Below, in pieces: positions 44,528 through 52,858 of a stretch of DNA of 64,000 nucleotides (position 1 is the first letter of the stretch; every line of letters starts with the position of its first letter). Position numbers and translations under genes: made by a program. Source of the stretch: CAVWSM01 sp963799425 (GTDB taxonomy: Bacteria > Actinomycetota > Actinomycetes > Jiangellales > Jiangellaceae); assembly GCA_963799425.1 (NCBI GenBank), contig CAWCXA010000018.1, positions 1-64,000 on the forward strand, given 5' to 3'. Under the pieces are notes generated by a model. It did not search any database. It had not been told where the DNA came from and saw nothing but the letters and a program-made list of their open reading frames with translations.

Positions 44528-46029
44528 TGCGTTCCATTCCGTCCGCGTCCGCTCGCGAGGCGCTGGCGCAGCGCCTGCGCGCGGCAGCGAGCGTGATGCT
44601 CGAGCAGCAGCCTGCGACGCGACAAGACGCATCCGAGGACTCAGCCGTTATGTTGGACGCGCTCGTCAAGACGGTCCACCGCGACCCAACGTCAGAGAGC
44701 ATGTGGCTGCTGTACGTGGCCGTGTCCAGCTCGTTCCCGACGCACGATGAGGTCCTGGCGGCGCTGCGCGCTTTTGAGCTGGCCTCGCCATCGGAAGCCA
44801 CAGTCTGGCTGCTGGAGACCTGCCTCGCCGCGGCGCAGGACCGGGGAGCGGCCGACCTGTCGATGGATGTCGTCACCGGTCAGGTCGTCGTAGACGTCGA
44901 CTTCTGTGCGCGTCACGAGTTGCACACCGGGATCCAGCGAGTTGTTCGTGAGACGGTCCCGAGATGGGTTAAGGACCAAGAGCACCTCACCCTGGTTGCT
45001 TGGACTCCGACGTTCGGCTCCTATCGTCACCTCGATGACGTCGAACGCAACCGGGTGCTGCGCTGGTCAGGTCGGAAGTCGGCGGCGCGGCCAGCGGCTG
45101 CGTCGGATGCGGCCGCGCACCGTCTTCTCGTGCCGTGGCGCTGCACTCTGGTGCTTGCCGAAGTTCCGGATCAGCACGCGTGTCAGCCCCTGGCAGCGTT
45201 GGCCGAGCACTCGGGCAACCGTGTCGTCGCCATCGGATACGACTGCATCCCCGTCGTGAGCGCCGAGTACGTGCCGAGCGCCGAGCCCGACAGATTCGTC
45301 CGGTACCTCACGATCATTAAGCACGCGGATCGCGTGGCCGGCATCAGCGCCTCGGCCAAGGCCGAGTTCCAGGGTTTCGCCGACATGATGCCGGTCCAGG
45401 GCCTTGCGGGCCCGGCCGTGACCGAGTGCGAGCTGCCAGTCGAGGTGCCACAAGCGAGCGATGCCCCGACGCCAACGGGAATACCGCTCGTGGTCGTCGT
45501 GGGCAGTCATGAGCCTCGGAAGAATCACCTGGCCGTGCTGCATGCGGCGGAGCAGCTGTGGCGCGAAGGCAAGACTTTCGAACTGCGGTTCATCGGGGGT
45601 AGCGGCTGGGCGACTCGGGAGTTTGACCGGAGGCTCAGACGGCTTCGCTCCAAGGGACGGACACTCTCTGCGCATCGGGCCGTCGGCGACTTAGACCTTT
45701 GGAGCTCCCTGCGTTCAGCGCGCTTCACGATCTTTCCGTCTTTGCACGAGGGATACGGTCTTCCCGTTGCCGAGTCCCTGGCGTGCGGCACACCTGCCAT
45801 CACCACCGACTACGGGAGTACGCGGGAGATCGCCCAACCGGGCGGCGCTCTGCTAGTGGACCCGCGGGATGACAAGGCACTCGCCGATGCCATGCGCAAC
45901 CTGCTGGAAGACGACGACTTATGCGCGAGACTCCGCCGGGAAGCGGTGGACCGACCTCCCCGGACTTGGGACGACTACGCACGCGAGCTCTGGGCTGGAC
46001 TCGTCGAGACATCCGAGGTTCGCGCGTGA
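44524..46029 (+). CDS. Family 4-type glycosyltransferase with long N-terminal domain (array copy 2)
   Basis: 501 residues, ATG 44524 overlapping the methyltransferase stop. The helical N-domain has MWLLYVAVSSSFPTHDEVLA and LRAFELASPSEATVWLLETC. VVVDVDFCARHELHTGIQRV is near 121. LLVPWRCTLVLAEVP and VVAIGYDCIPVVSAEYVPS follow, then GISASAKAEFQGFADMM. The donor domain starts VVVGSHEPRKNHLAVLHAAE near 326; SLHEGYGLPVAESLACGTPA near 407 is the E-x7-E motif. It is the closest relative of the truncated gene at 41036. Overlaps the next gene as GTGA. Cytoplasmic; donor and acceptor unknown. Confidence 0.85.
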   Translation: MMRSIPSASAREALAQRLRAAASVMLEQQPATRQDASEDSAVMLDALVKTVHRDPTSESMWLLYVAVSSSFPTHDEVLAALRAFELASPSEATVWLLETCLAAAQDRGAADLSMDVVTGQVVVDVDFCARHELHTGIQRVVRETVPRWVKDQEHLTLVAWTPTFGSYRHLDDVERNRVLRWSGRKSAARPAAASDAAAHRLLVPWRCTLVLAEVPDQHACQPLAALAEHSGNRVVAIGYDCIPVVSAEYVPSAEPDRFVRYLTIIKHADRVAGISASAKAEFQGFADMMPVQGLAGPAVTECELPVEVPQASDAPTPTGIPLVVVVGSHEPRKNHLAVLHAAEQLWREGKTFELRFIGGSGWATREFDRRLRRLRSKGRTLSAHRAVGDLDLWSSLRSARFTIFPSLHEGYGLPVAESLACGTPAITTDYGSTREIAQPGGALLVDPRDDKALADAMRNLLEDDDLCARLRREAVDRPPRTWDDYARELWAGLVETSEVRA

Positions 46030-47567
46030 TCCGAGATCGAGTTCACCAGGCCACGCCCGTGCGGGTTTTCGGACTGCGCCCGTTCGTGCGCGAGCGGCTA
46101 CATGTGCTGCTGCGGGCACTCGAGCACGAGATGCCACAGGACACGCCACCGAAGAGACTCCTCGCGGAGCTCGATGGCATACTGCGTCCCGCCGACCCGA
46201 CATTCATCTGGCTCAGTCTGTCTGTGCTGTCGGGGCGTCTGCCACGAGAGGCAGATGTCTTGCGCACGCTGCGGGCGGCGGAGCTGGACGGCCCTGTTCG
46301 GGCTCTGGCCTCCGAGGGCATGTTTAGGCGTCCGGGCTTGCTCGATCTCCGCGACACGACTTCTGCGGTCGAGGTGGTCACGGACGCCGTCGTTGTCGAC
46401 GTTCAGCACACCGCTCGGACTTCATTGGCGACCGGCATCCAGCGCGTTGCGCGAGAGACCGTACGCCGCTGGGCGGACTCTCGCAGCATCATCTTGGCCG
46501 GATGGAAGCACGGCCACGGTGCACTTCGACGGCTGGACGCGGACGAGTCACGTCAAGCGCTTCACGGCGGGCGCCTGGATAAGCGGCCGAATGATCGGAA
46601 GCAGCCCACTGTGCTTGTCCCCTGGCGCAGCACATATCTGCTTCCCGAGCTTGCTACGGAGTCCGACCGAACCAGCCGCATCCTCGCTCTCGCGCGTTTC
46701 TCCGGATGCGCTACTGGAGTCATCGGGTTCGACTGCGTGCCGCTGACAACGGCGGAGACAGTTGCTGACGGCATGGGGGCTGGCTTCGCAAGCAACCTCT
46801 CGGCAGTGAAGTACATGGCTCGGCTGGCGGCCATCTCCGATGCAGCAGCGAGTGAATACCGTGGCTGGCGGGCGATGCTCGCGGGTGCCGGGCTTTCGGG
46901 CCCAAGGATCGAGCCGATCACGTTGCCGGTCGAAGCGCTTGAGCCGACCGCGTCCGTTTTGGAGGAGGCGCGGAAGAGACTCGTCGCGGGAGACATGCCG
47001 ATGGTCCTCGTGGTGGGCAGTCACGAGCCGCGGAAGAATCACTTGGCCGTGCTCCACGCAGCTGAGCTGGTGTGGCGTCGAGGACGGCGCTTCTCCGTCG
47101 TTTTCGTTGGCGGGAACGCGTGGAACAGTGACTCATTCAGTGAGCGCCTGACTCAGTTGCAGGAGGTCGGGCGGCCCGTCGAGTCCATGTCAGCCTTGTC
47201 AGACGAGCTTCTGTGGTCGGCCTACCGATCAGCGAGGTGCGTGCTCTTCCCCTCACTCAATGAGGGCTATGGTCTCCCGGTAGCTGAGGCCTTGGCGAGC
47301 GGTACGCCGGTGATTACGTCTGACTTCGGCAGCATGGCTGACATCGTCACACATGGCGGGGCGCTGCCTGTCGACCCACGCGACGACCACGACATTGCCG
47401 AGGCCTTGGACCGGCTGCTCAGCGACGACGAACTCCATGCAAACTTGGCTGAACAGGCGTTGCGCTCGCCGCGCCGGACCTGGGACGAGTATGCCGATCG
47501 CACGTGGAACTTCCTCGTCGGCGGGACAATCGAGCATCCGACCGACCGGCACCGAGCCGGCGCCTGA
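46026..47567 (+). CDS. Family 4-type glycosyltransferase with long N-terminal domain (array copy 3)
   Basis: 513 residues from GTG 46026. The N-domain has FIWLSLSVLSGRLPREADVL and LRAAELDGPVRALASEG. VVVDVQHTARTSLATGIQRV is near 121. LVPWRSTYLLPELATESDR and VIGFDCVPLTTAETVADGMG match copy 1 more than copy 2. The donor domain begins VVGSHEPRKNHLAVLHAAEL near 330; NEGYGLPVAEALASGTPVI near 411 and DFGSMADIVTHGGALPVDP complete it. The last gene of the coupled array; six bases later a convergent secreted protein ends. Three intact copies and one half copy suggest a repeat unit built by related, diverged enzymes. Confidence 0.85.
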   Translation: MIRDRVHQATPVRVFGLRPFVRERLHVLLRALEHEMPQDTPPKRLLAELDGILRPADPTFIWLSLSVLSGRLPREADVLRTLRAAELDGPVRALASEGMFRRPGLLDLRDTTSAVEVVTDAVVVDVQHTARTSLATGIQRVARETVRRWADSRSIILAGWKHGHGALRRLDADESRQALHGGRLDKRPNDRKQPTVLVPWRSTYLLPELATESDRTSRILALARFSGCATGVIGFDCVPLTTAETVADGMGAGFASNLSAVKYMARLAAISDAAASEYRGWRAMLAGAGLSGPRIEPITLPVEALEPTASVLEEARKRLVAGDMPMVLVVGSHEPRKNHLAVLHAAELVWRRGRRFSVVFVGGNAWNSDSFSERLTQLQEVGRPVESMSALSDELLWSAYRSARCVLFPSLNEGYGLPVAEALASGTPVITSDFGSMADIVTHGGALPVDPRDDHDIAEALDRLLSDDELHANLAEQALRSPRRTWDEYADRTWNFLVGGTIEHPTDRHRAGA

Positions 47568-47573
47568 CGCCTC

Positions 47574-49418
47574 TCACGCTGACGGAAATCGCGTCTGCGC
47601 CTTCGCCCAGTACTCGGCACTGTTCATCAGAGCGATGGGTACCGTAAGGTCGCCCGATCCCGCGAGCTGCGGCGAGTACGCCGCCTGCCCCGTCGTATCC
47701 GGTTGTCGTTGCAGGTACGTCTGGTAGATGCTCGTAAGCCTTCGGTTTCGAGCCTCAGGGGAAGTCGCGATGGACAGGACCATGGAATTGCGGCTGGTCG
47801 TGGCCGCCGCCGCCGTCCACGTGGCCAGACCGGTCGGGTCGATCCCGCGGCCGAGCAAACCGCGGTAGACGCCGTCCAGCCACGCGGCGAAGCTCCCGTT
47901 GCCCAGACGCGACAACGACTCGGCGGAGCCGTAGACACCGGCAGCGACGTGTGGCCACCCGGCCCCCCGGAGGATGAAATCCACCCAGCCGGTGAGACCG
48001 GCAGGATCGGCAGGACGCAGCACGGCGGCGCGATACATCGTGTCGACAACTGAGCGCAAGTGCTCCTGTGAATACACCAATGCCTCGGCAACTTGCTGAC
48101 GTGGCATTCCCGTGGCCATCGCGAAGGCCCAACTGCTGAGACCCCCTGCATCTGGGTTTCGTCCTAAGGTGTCGACGTACACCGCGGTCACGAATGATCG
48201 AGCCGCCGCCTCCGAAACCATTCCGACGGCGAACCAGGTGCTCTTGAGGCCCAACCGGGTGCGCACTTGGTCGCCCGTGAGAGTCACAGCGCCGGAGGAC
48301 GTGTTGATCACGACTTGGATGGCTCGGCCACCGAAGTCGCCCAGCCCGTTGCGTTGGATTACCCGCATGTCTCGGACGGCCGCAGTGCCCAATCTCGGGC
48401 CCAGGTCCGCGACACGGATCTCGGTCCGCCAGTTGTGCGACGGGTTGGCCGTGGCGTCATCACCGAGGTCCTGTACGGCCGGGAACGCACCGCCCGCTGA
48501 CCAGCCACCGGTGGACGCGCTGAACTCGGTGAGGGCGACTGCGCCCGATCCCGCGCGACGAACTTGTCCCGATGTCTCTGCCACGGCCTGATCGGTGCGT
48601 GCGTCCTCGAGCGACGTGGTCGCCCCAGTCGACGGGTTCTGCGAGAAGGCACCCTCATACACCTGGCAAGCCGTCGTGTCGCAGGTCTTGGCCCATGACG
48701 AGCGGTTTGAGGCGAGCGCGTAGGACCGTGCGGCGACGGACTGTGCCCTGAGCGCGTCCATTCCGCGGCCGGACCCGGCCGACCCCCAACTTGCCGGCAC
48801 CTCCCGAGGGACGACACCCCGCAGATAGTCGTTCAGCAATACCCGGTTGACCGTGGCCTGGGCACCACCTCCATCGACAACCACGAAGTGCCCGCGATAG
48901 CCGGTGTTCTTACCTGGCTGGCAGAGCCGAATGAGAGCGCCAGAAGTCGCGATCGTTGCTCCGCTGGGCACGGAGGAACGCCACAGTGTCCACGGACCTC
49001 CGCAACTGTCTGCCGCGAAGACGTTGAAGGAGTTTGCCGCCGTACGGTGGACGAGGACTGCGGCGCGGCCGACGGCCGCACCATTGACGGACAACGAGGG
49101 TCCCGTCGCAATCGTGTCGATGCCGTTCTGAGACATGAGCTGGACTGTGATGGCAGGGTTCCCGGCGTCGGCAGCGAGCCGGGTCCCGCCGTAGAAGTGG
49201 TCGAGGATCTGTCGGTACGTCCAAGCGTGATCCACCGCATACCCAAATGCGCCCCACTGGCCCATGCCGCGTCCGTGGCCGAAGCCGTGACCGGTGAACG
49301 TGGCCATCGGATCGGCGGCTCTGGCAGGCGGGGCGGAGGCGAGGACAAATGTAGATGCAAGCGACGCCACGCCCAAGGCGATGAGGAGCATCCTTCGGAT
49401 CAATTGAGTGGCTCTCAT
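47574..49418 (-). CDS. Secreted SpoIID/LytB-domain protein with DUF4214-like repeats
   Basis: 614 residues from ATG 49418; an upstream start would place 26 residues before the signal peptide (RATQLIRRMLLIALGVASLA, cleavage near PPARAAD). TGHGFGHGRGMGQWGAFGYA is the SpoIID N-motif, and LNDYLRGVVPREVPASWG with ALRAQSVAARSYALAS near 210-250 is the core of this peptidoglycan-cleaving (lytic transglycosylase-type) domain. Residues about 400-610 are four repeats of the DUF4214 kind, each with an aromatic/Leu-Gly-Arg core: VYVDTLGRNPDAGGLSSW, MYRAAVLRPADPAGLTGW, VYRGLLGRGIDPTGLATW, IYQTYLQRQPDTTGQAAY. These may bind the surface glycan. Outside the membrane. Confidence 0.88.
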   Translation of the reverse strand: MRATQLIRRMLLIALGVASLASTFVLASAPPARAADPMATFTGHGFGHGRGMGQWGAFGYAVDHAWTYRQILDHFYGGTRLAADAGNPAITVQLMSQNGIDTIATGPSLSVNGAAVGRAAVLVHRTAANSFNVFAADSCGGPWTLWRSSVPSGATIATSGALIRLCQPGKNTGYRGHFVVVDGGGAQATVNRVLLNDYLRGVVPREVPASWGSAGSGRGMDALRAQSVAARSYALASNRSSWAKTCDTTACQVYEGAFSQNPSTGATTSLEDARTDQAVAETSGQVRRAGSGAVALTEFSASTGGWSAGGAFPAVQDLGDDATANPSHNWRTEIRVADLGPRLGTAAVRDMRVIQRNGLGDFGGRAIQVVINTSSGAVTLTGDQVRTRLGLKSTWFAVGMVSEAAARSFVTAVYVDTLGRNPDAGGLSSWAFAMATGMPRQQVAEALVYSQEHLRSVVDTMYRAAVLRPADPAGLTGWVDFILRGAGWPHVAAGVYGSAESLSRLGNGSFAAWLDGVYRGLLGRGIDPTGLATWTAAAATTSRNSMVLSIATSPEARNRRLTSIYQTYLQRQPDTTGQAAYSPQLAGSGDLTVPIALMNSAEYWAKAQTRFPSA

Positions 49419-49492
49419 CGCGCACCCCCGGCTCGAGACATCCATTCGAGCACGGGCGAGCACCGGCCGCGACACGTTCAGTTCAGAACGCG

Positions 49493-50386
49493 TCAACTCA
49501 CCAGTGTCGCGCGTACGTCAGGAAGAGCCCGCTCCAGTGAGGTGCGCCATCCGGGCGGCGGGCGCATATCCGCCGCGCGCCACGCGTCGTGCCCCAGCAC
49601 CGAGTAGGCAGGCCGGGGGGCGGGGCGGGGAAATGCCGCGCTCGTGACAGGTCGAACCCTCTCAGGGTCGGCTCCAATCAGTTCGAAGATCGCGCGGGCG
49701 AACCCGTACCAGGTGGTCGATCCGGACGATGTCGCGTGATAGATCCCGGCGGGCGCGGCGACGTGGACCATGCGGATGATCTGCCGGGCCACGTCCGCCG
49801 TCCACGTGGGCTGACCCCACTGGTCGTCAACGACATCCAGGGTCGGTCTGTTCGACTCAAGGCCCAGGATGGTCTTCACGAAGTTGCTTCCACCGGCGCC
49901 GTAGAGCCAGGCGGTGCGGACGATCCATGATGCGCTGGGAAGGGTAGCCCGAACGGCCCACTCGCCGGCGGCCTTCGTACGTCCATAGGCCGACGCCGGC
50001 GCCAAGGGTTCGTCTTCTGCATACGGATTGGACGCCGAACCGTCAAAGACGTAGTCGGTGGAGATTTGTACGAGACGTGCCCCCGTGCTCGCGCAGGCGC
50101 GGGCGATGTTGGCCGCGGCGACTGTGTTGACGACAAAGGCTTCACCCTCATGGGTTTCTGCTTCGTCGACCGCTGTGAAGGCGGCGGCGTTGACGACCAC
50201 GTCCGCGCCGTGGGTGTGGAGAGCCGCGACAACCGCGGCAGGATCGGTGACATCGAGATCGCGACGGGCGAGCGCGACGACGTCTGCACCCGCGAGAATG
50301 GACTGGAACTCCAGCCCAAGCATCCCGCCAGCGCCGGTGATCAGCCACCTCGTCGGTGCGGTGCCGTTTGGCTTGGGAATACTCAT
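49493..50386 (-). CDS. rfbD: dTDP-4-dehydrorhamnose reductase
   Basis: Last step of dTDP-L-rhamnose synthesis, NADPH-dependent. 297 residues from ATG 50386. WLITGAGGMLGLEFQSIL is the Rossmann turn, VVVNAAAFTAVDEAETHEG and VQISTDYVFDGSASNPYAED are family motifs, and SAYGRTKAAGEWAVRA contains the catalytic YxxxK. The end PAYSVLGHDAWRA fits. Divergent from rfbA with an 85-base gap, so the two are likely expressed together. A longer frame upstream overlaps rfbA antisense and was not used. Confidence 0.94.
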   Translation of the reverse strand: MSIPKPNGTAPTRWLITGAGGMLGLEFQSILAGADVVALARRDLDVTDPAAVVAALHTHGADVVVNAAAFTAVDEAETHEGEAFVVNTVAAANIARACASTGARLVQISTDYVFDGSASNPYAEDEPLAPASAYGRTKAAGEWAVRATLPSASWIVRTAWLYGAGGSNFVKTILGLESNRPTLDVVDDQWGQPTWTADVARQIIRMVHVAAPAGIYHATSSGSTTWYGFARAIFELIGADPERVRPVTSAAFPRPAPRPAYSVLGHDAWRAADMRPPPGWRTSLERALPDVRATLVS

Positions 50387-50471
50387 GGCTCCGGAGAGAT
50401 CGGCGCGACGTCTGCCGCCGAAGCCTACCGACGGGGTTGTCCGCCTGATCGGCTGGCTAGGCTGCTGCGCC

Positions 50472-51338
50472 ATGCGCGGCATCATTCTCGCCGGCGGGTC
50501 GGGAACCCGGCTCTACCCGATCACTAAGGGCGTCAGCAAACAGCTAATGCCGGTTTTCGACAAGCCGATGATCTACTACCCGTTGTCCACGCTCATGATG
50601 GCCGGGATCCGGGAGATCCTGATCATCACGACGCCCGAGGATCAGGCGCAGTTTCAGCGGCTGCTCGGTGACGGCGCCGACATAGGCATCTCGTTGTCGT
50701 ATGCCGTTCAGGCGCGCCCGGAAGGACTGGCTCAGGCATTCCTCATCGGGGCCGACTTCATCGCCGACCAGAGCGTTGCCCTCATCCTGGGCGACAACAT
50801 CTTCTACGGGGCCGGTCTTGGCACGAACCTTCGCGCGAGCACAGATCTGCGCGGGGGTCGCATCTTCGCCTACCACGTCGCCAACCCGACTGCGTACGGA
50901 GTCGTGGAGTTCGACGACGACGGACGGGTCATCTCGATCGAGGAGAAGCCGGAACAGCCCAAGAGCAGCTTTGCTGTCCCGGGGCTGTACTTCTACGACA
51001 ACGAGGTCGTCGCGATCGCACAAAGCATCAAGCCGAGTGCCCGCGGGGAGCTCGAGATCACCGCTGTGAACGACATCTACCTCAGACGCGGGCGACTGCA
51101 CGTGTCGGTGCTCGAGCGCGGCACCGCATGGCTGGACACGGGGACGTTCGACTCGCTTGTACAGGCCGCCGAGTTCGTGCGGGTGGTGGAGGAGAGGCAG
51201 GGCCTAAAGATCGGCTGCATCGAGGAGGTCGCATACCGCCAGGGCTTTATCGGCGCCAAGCAGCTCATTCACCTCGCCGAGCCCCTCCAGAGGAGCGGCT
51301 ATGGGGAGTATCTGCTGCGGCTGCTCGACAGTCAGTGA
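50472..51338 (+). CDS. rfbA: Glucose-1-phosphate thymidylyltransferase
   Basis: First step of dTDP-L-rhamnose synthesis: dTTP plus glucose 1-phosphate. 288 residues, full length. GIILAGGSGTRLYPITKGVS is the nucleotide-binding signature, KQLMPVFDKPMIYYPLSTLM follows, then EGLAQAFLIGADFI, ILGDNIFYGAGLG, SIEEKPEQPKSSFAVPGLYF and TAWLDTGTFDSLVQA. All catalytic residues of RmlA are present. ATG 50472. With rfbD and rfbC it covers three of the four steps; the 4,6-dehydratase RfbB is not in the window. Confidence 0.96.
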   Translation: MRGIILAGGSGTRLYPITKGVSKQLMPVFDKPMIYYPLSTLMMAGIREILIITTPEDQAQFQRLLGDGADIGISLSYAVQARPEGLAQAFLIGADFIADQSVALILGDNIFYGAGLGTNLRASTDLRGGRIFAYHVANPTAYGVVEFDDDGRVISIEEKPEQPKSSFAVPGLYFYDNEVVAIAQSIKPSARGELEITAVNDIYLRRGRLHVSVLERGTAWLDTGTFDSLVQAAEFVRVVEERQGLKIGCIEEVAYRQGFIGAKQLIHLAEPLQRSGYGEYLLRLLDSQ

Positions 51339-51339
51339 T

Positions 51340-51788
51340 CGAGCGGTAACCGTTCCGTCGGCGTTCAGCGACGGCAGGGAAGGTTTGCGCGACGGCGCAA
51401 CGGTCTTGTTTCTGCCACTACCCGGGCCGACGAGCTCTGACGCCATGCTCTGGCAAGGACTCGCGGAGCCGAGGTTCAAGCTCGTGCGTGGCTATTTTCT
51501 GGGGCCCTCCGAACCTGATGACGGCGGGGAGCCTCCATCGCCGCGGTTCGGGGGTCCTACGTCCCCGCTTACCGACACGCTTGAAGAAATAGCACGGACA
51601 GGATCCGCGCCAGCGTTGACGGACAGGTTGCGCGAGATGTTCCTGCGTGATCTTGATCGTCTGGAAGTCGACTCGATCGTGGTCAGCCCGCACCCGTACA
51701 CCCAAACTTTTGTGGATTTCTCACTTCTCTGCTCGCCCGCACACCAGACGAGCAGAGCCAGGGCACCGCCGTGTGGACGCAACGTTGA
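51340..51788 (+). pseudogene. C-terminal remnant of a polytopic membrane (GT-C-like) protein
   Basis: About 150 residues with no proper start: the frame enters from inside rfbA and becomes protein-like only at about 51350. VPSAFSDGREGLRDGATVLF, LPLPGPTSSDAMLWQG, FKLVRGYFLGPSEPDD and LDRLEVDSIVVSPHPY are the typical soluble tail of large actinobacterial membrane glycosyltransferases (a beta-rich end that follows the last helices). The last 15 codons are off-frame; the next frame reads EQSQGTAVWTQR and stops at 51786-51788. All membrane helices are missing. It looks like the end of a gene cut away when rfbA or its flank was inserted. Function probably lost. Confidence 0.6.
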
Positions 51789-51879
51789 GGTAACGCCGAA
51801 CGGGATCTGGTGACGCTTCGGCCCTCCCAAACCGTGTGGTGGCTACCCATCTGGGCTGGCCTCATGGCAAGGTGCGGGC

Positions 51880-52851
51880 ATGACACTGAGGTCGACGCTT
51901 GCCCGTTCGAAGACGCTGCGTGCCATCTACCACTCGCTGCCCCGGCGCGGCATCACGCCGGAACAGCGCGCGGACGTTCTATACGACGCGGTGACCTCGG
52001 ACGCTCTGCCACACCGGGTAGTTGCGCAGCTGGCGTACCGCGAGCTGCTCGGTCGAGCACCTGCCCCGGAGGAGGAGGCGCACTGGGTGGCCAAGCTCGA
52101 CTCCGGAGAGCTCACCGATGTCGAGCTCTTCCAGGCGTTCCACGCCGCCGACGAGTATGCACGGGGAGCGAGCTTCAGCAGCCGTCTGCTCGGGCACTCG
52201 ATCCACGTCGGGCGCCAGCAGTTCATCCGCTCGTTGCCTCGTGCGGGCCGGATCGTGGACCTCGGTGGCACTCACCTTGGCGACGAGAGTGGGGCTTTTG
52301 TCGCCATGGGCTATCCGTACGACTTCGACGAGCTCACCATCGTCGACCTGCCGTTCGAGGAGCGGCATGCGATCTATCGGAACGACCGGCATCCGGAAGT
52401 CGTCACTACCGCACGGGGTCGGGTGACCTATCGGTACCACTCGATGACGGATCTGACCTCGTTCGGCGACGCGAGTGTTGACCTCGTCTACTCAGGGCAG
52501 TCCTTCGAGCACGTGACCCCAGAGGACGGGGTGATGGTGCTCAAGGAGGTGTTCCGCATCCTGCGTCCCGGCGGTCATCTCGCACTCGATACTCCCAACG
52601 GCCGCGTGACACGGCTGCAGCAGGAAGAGTTCATCGACCCGGACCACAAGGTCGAGTACACGGTCGACGAGATGGTGAACCTGCTGACTGGCGCGGGTTT
52701 CGACATCGTCTCGATGACCGGCCTCAACCTCGCTGGTGGCTCGGTCAGGAAGGGTGAGTTCGACCTTGCGGAGGTTGCCGGCAACTCCGGCCAGTACATA
52801 GAGGTCGCCGACTGCTACATCCAGTGCTTCGTTGCACGCCGTCCTACCTGA
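51880..52851 (+). CDS. Methyltransferase with an N-terminal DUF4214-like segment
   Basis: 323 residues. Residues about 45-95 read VVAQLAYRELLGRAPAPEEE, AHWVAKLDSGELTDVELFQA and FHAADEYARG, which is one DUF4214-type repeat (YRELLGRxP..EE..W). Residues 120-300 are a class I methyltransferase: RIVDLGGTHLGDESGAF, FDELTIVDLPFEERHAIY, VDLVYSGQSFEHVTPEDG, and FRILRPGGHLALDTPNGRV. No signal peptide, so it is cytoplasmic, unlike the two DUF4214 wall enzymes around it. Such a repeat in a cytoplasmic sugar methyltransferase suggests it docks on the growing glycan; that is inference. Convergent with the amidase gene, seven bases apart. Confidence 0.8.
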   Translation: MTLRSTLARSKTLRAIYHSLPRRGITPEQRADVLYDAVTSDALPHRVVAQLAYRELLGRAPAPEEEAHWVAKLDSGELTDVELFQAFHAADEYARGASFSSRLLGHSIHVGRQQFIRSLPRAGRIVDLGGTHLGDESGAFVAMGYPYDFDELTIVDLPFEERHAIYRNDRHPEVVTTARGRVTYRYHSMTDLTSFGDASVDLVYSGQSFEHVTPEDGVMVLKEVFRILRPGGHLALDTPNGRVTRLQQEEFIDPDHKVEYTVDEMVNLLTGAGFDIVSMTGLNLAGGSVRKGEFDLAEVAGNSGQYIEVADCYIQCFVARRPT

Positions 52852-52858
52852 GCGGAAG

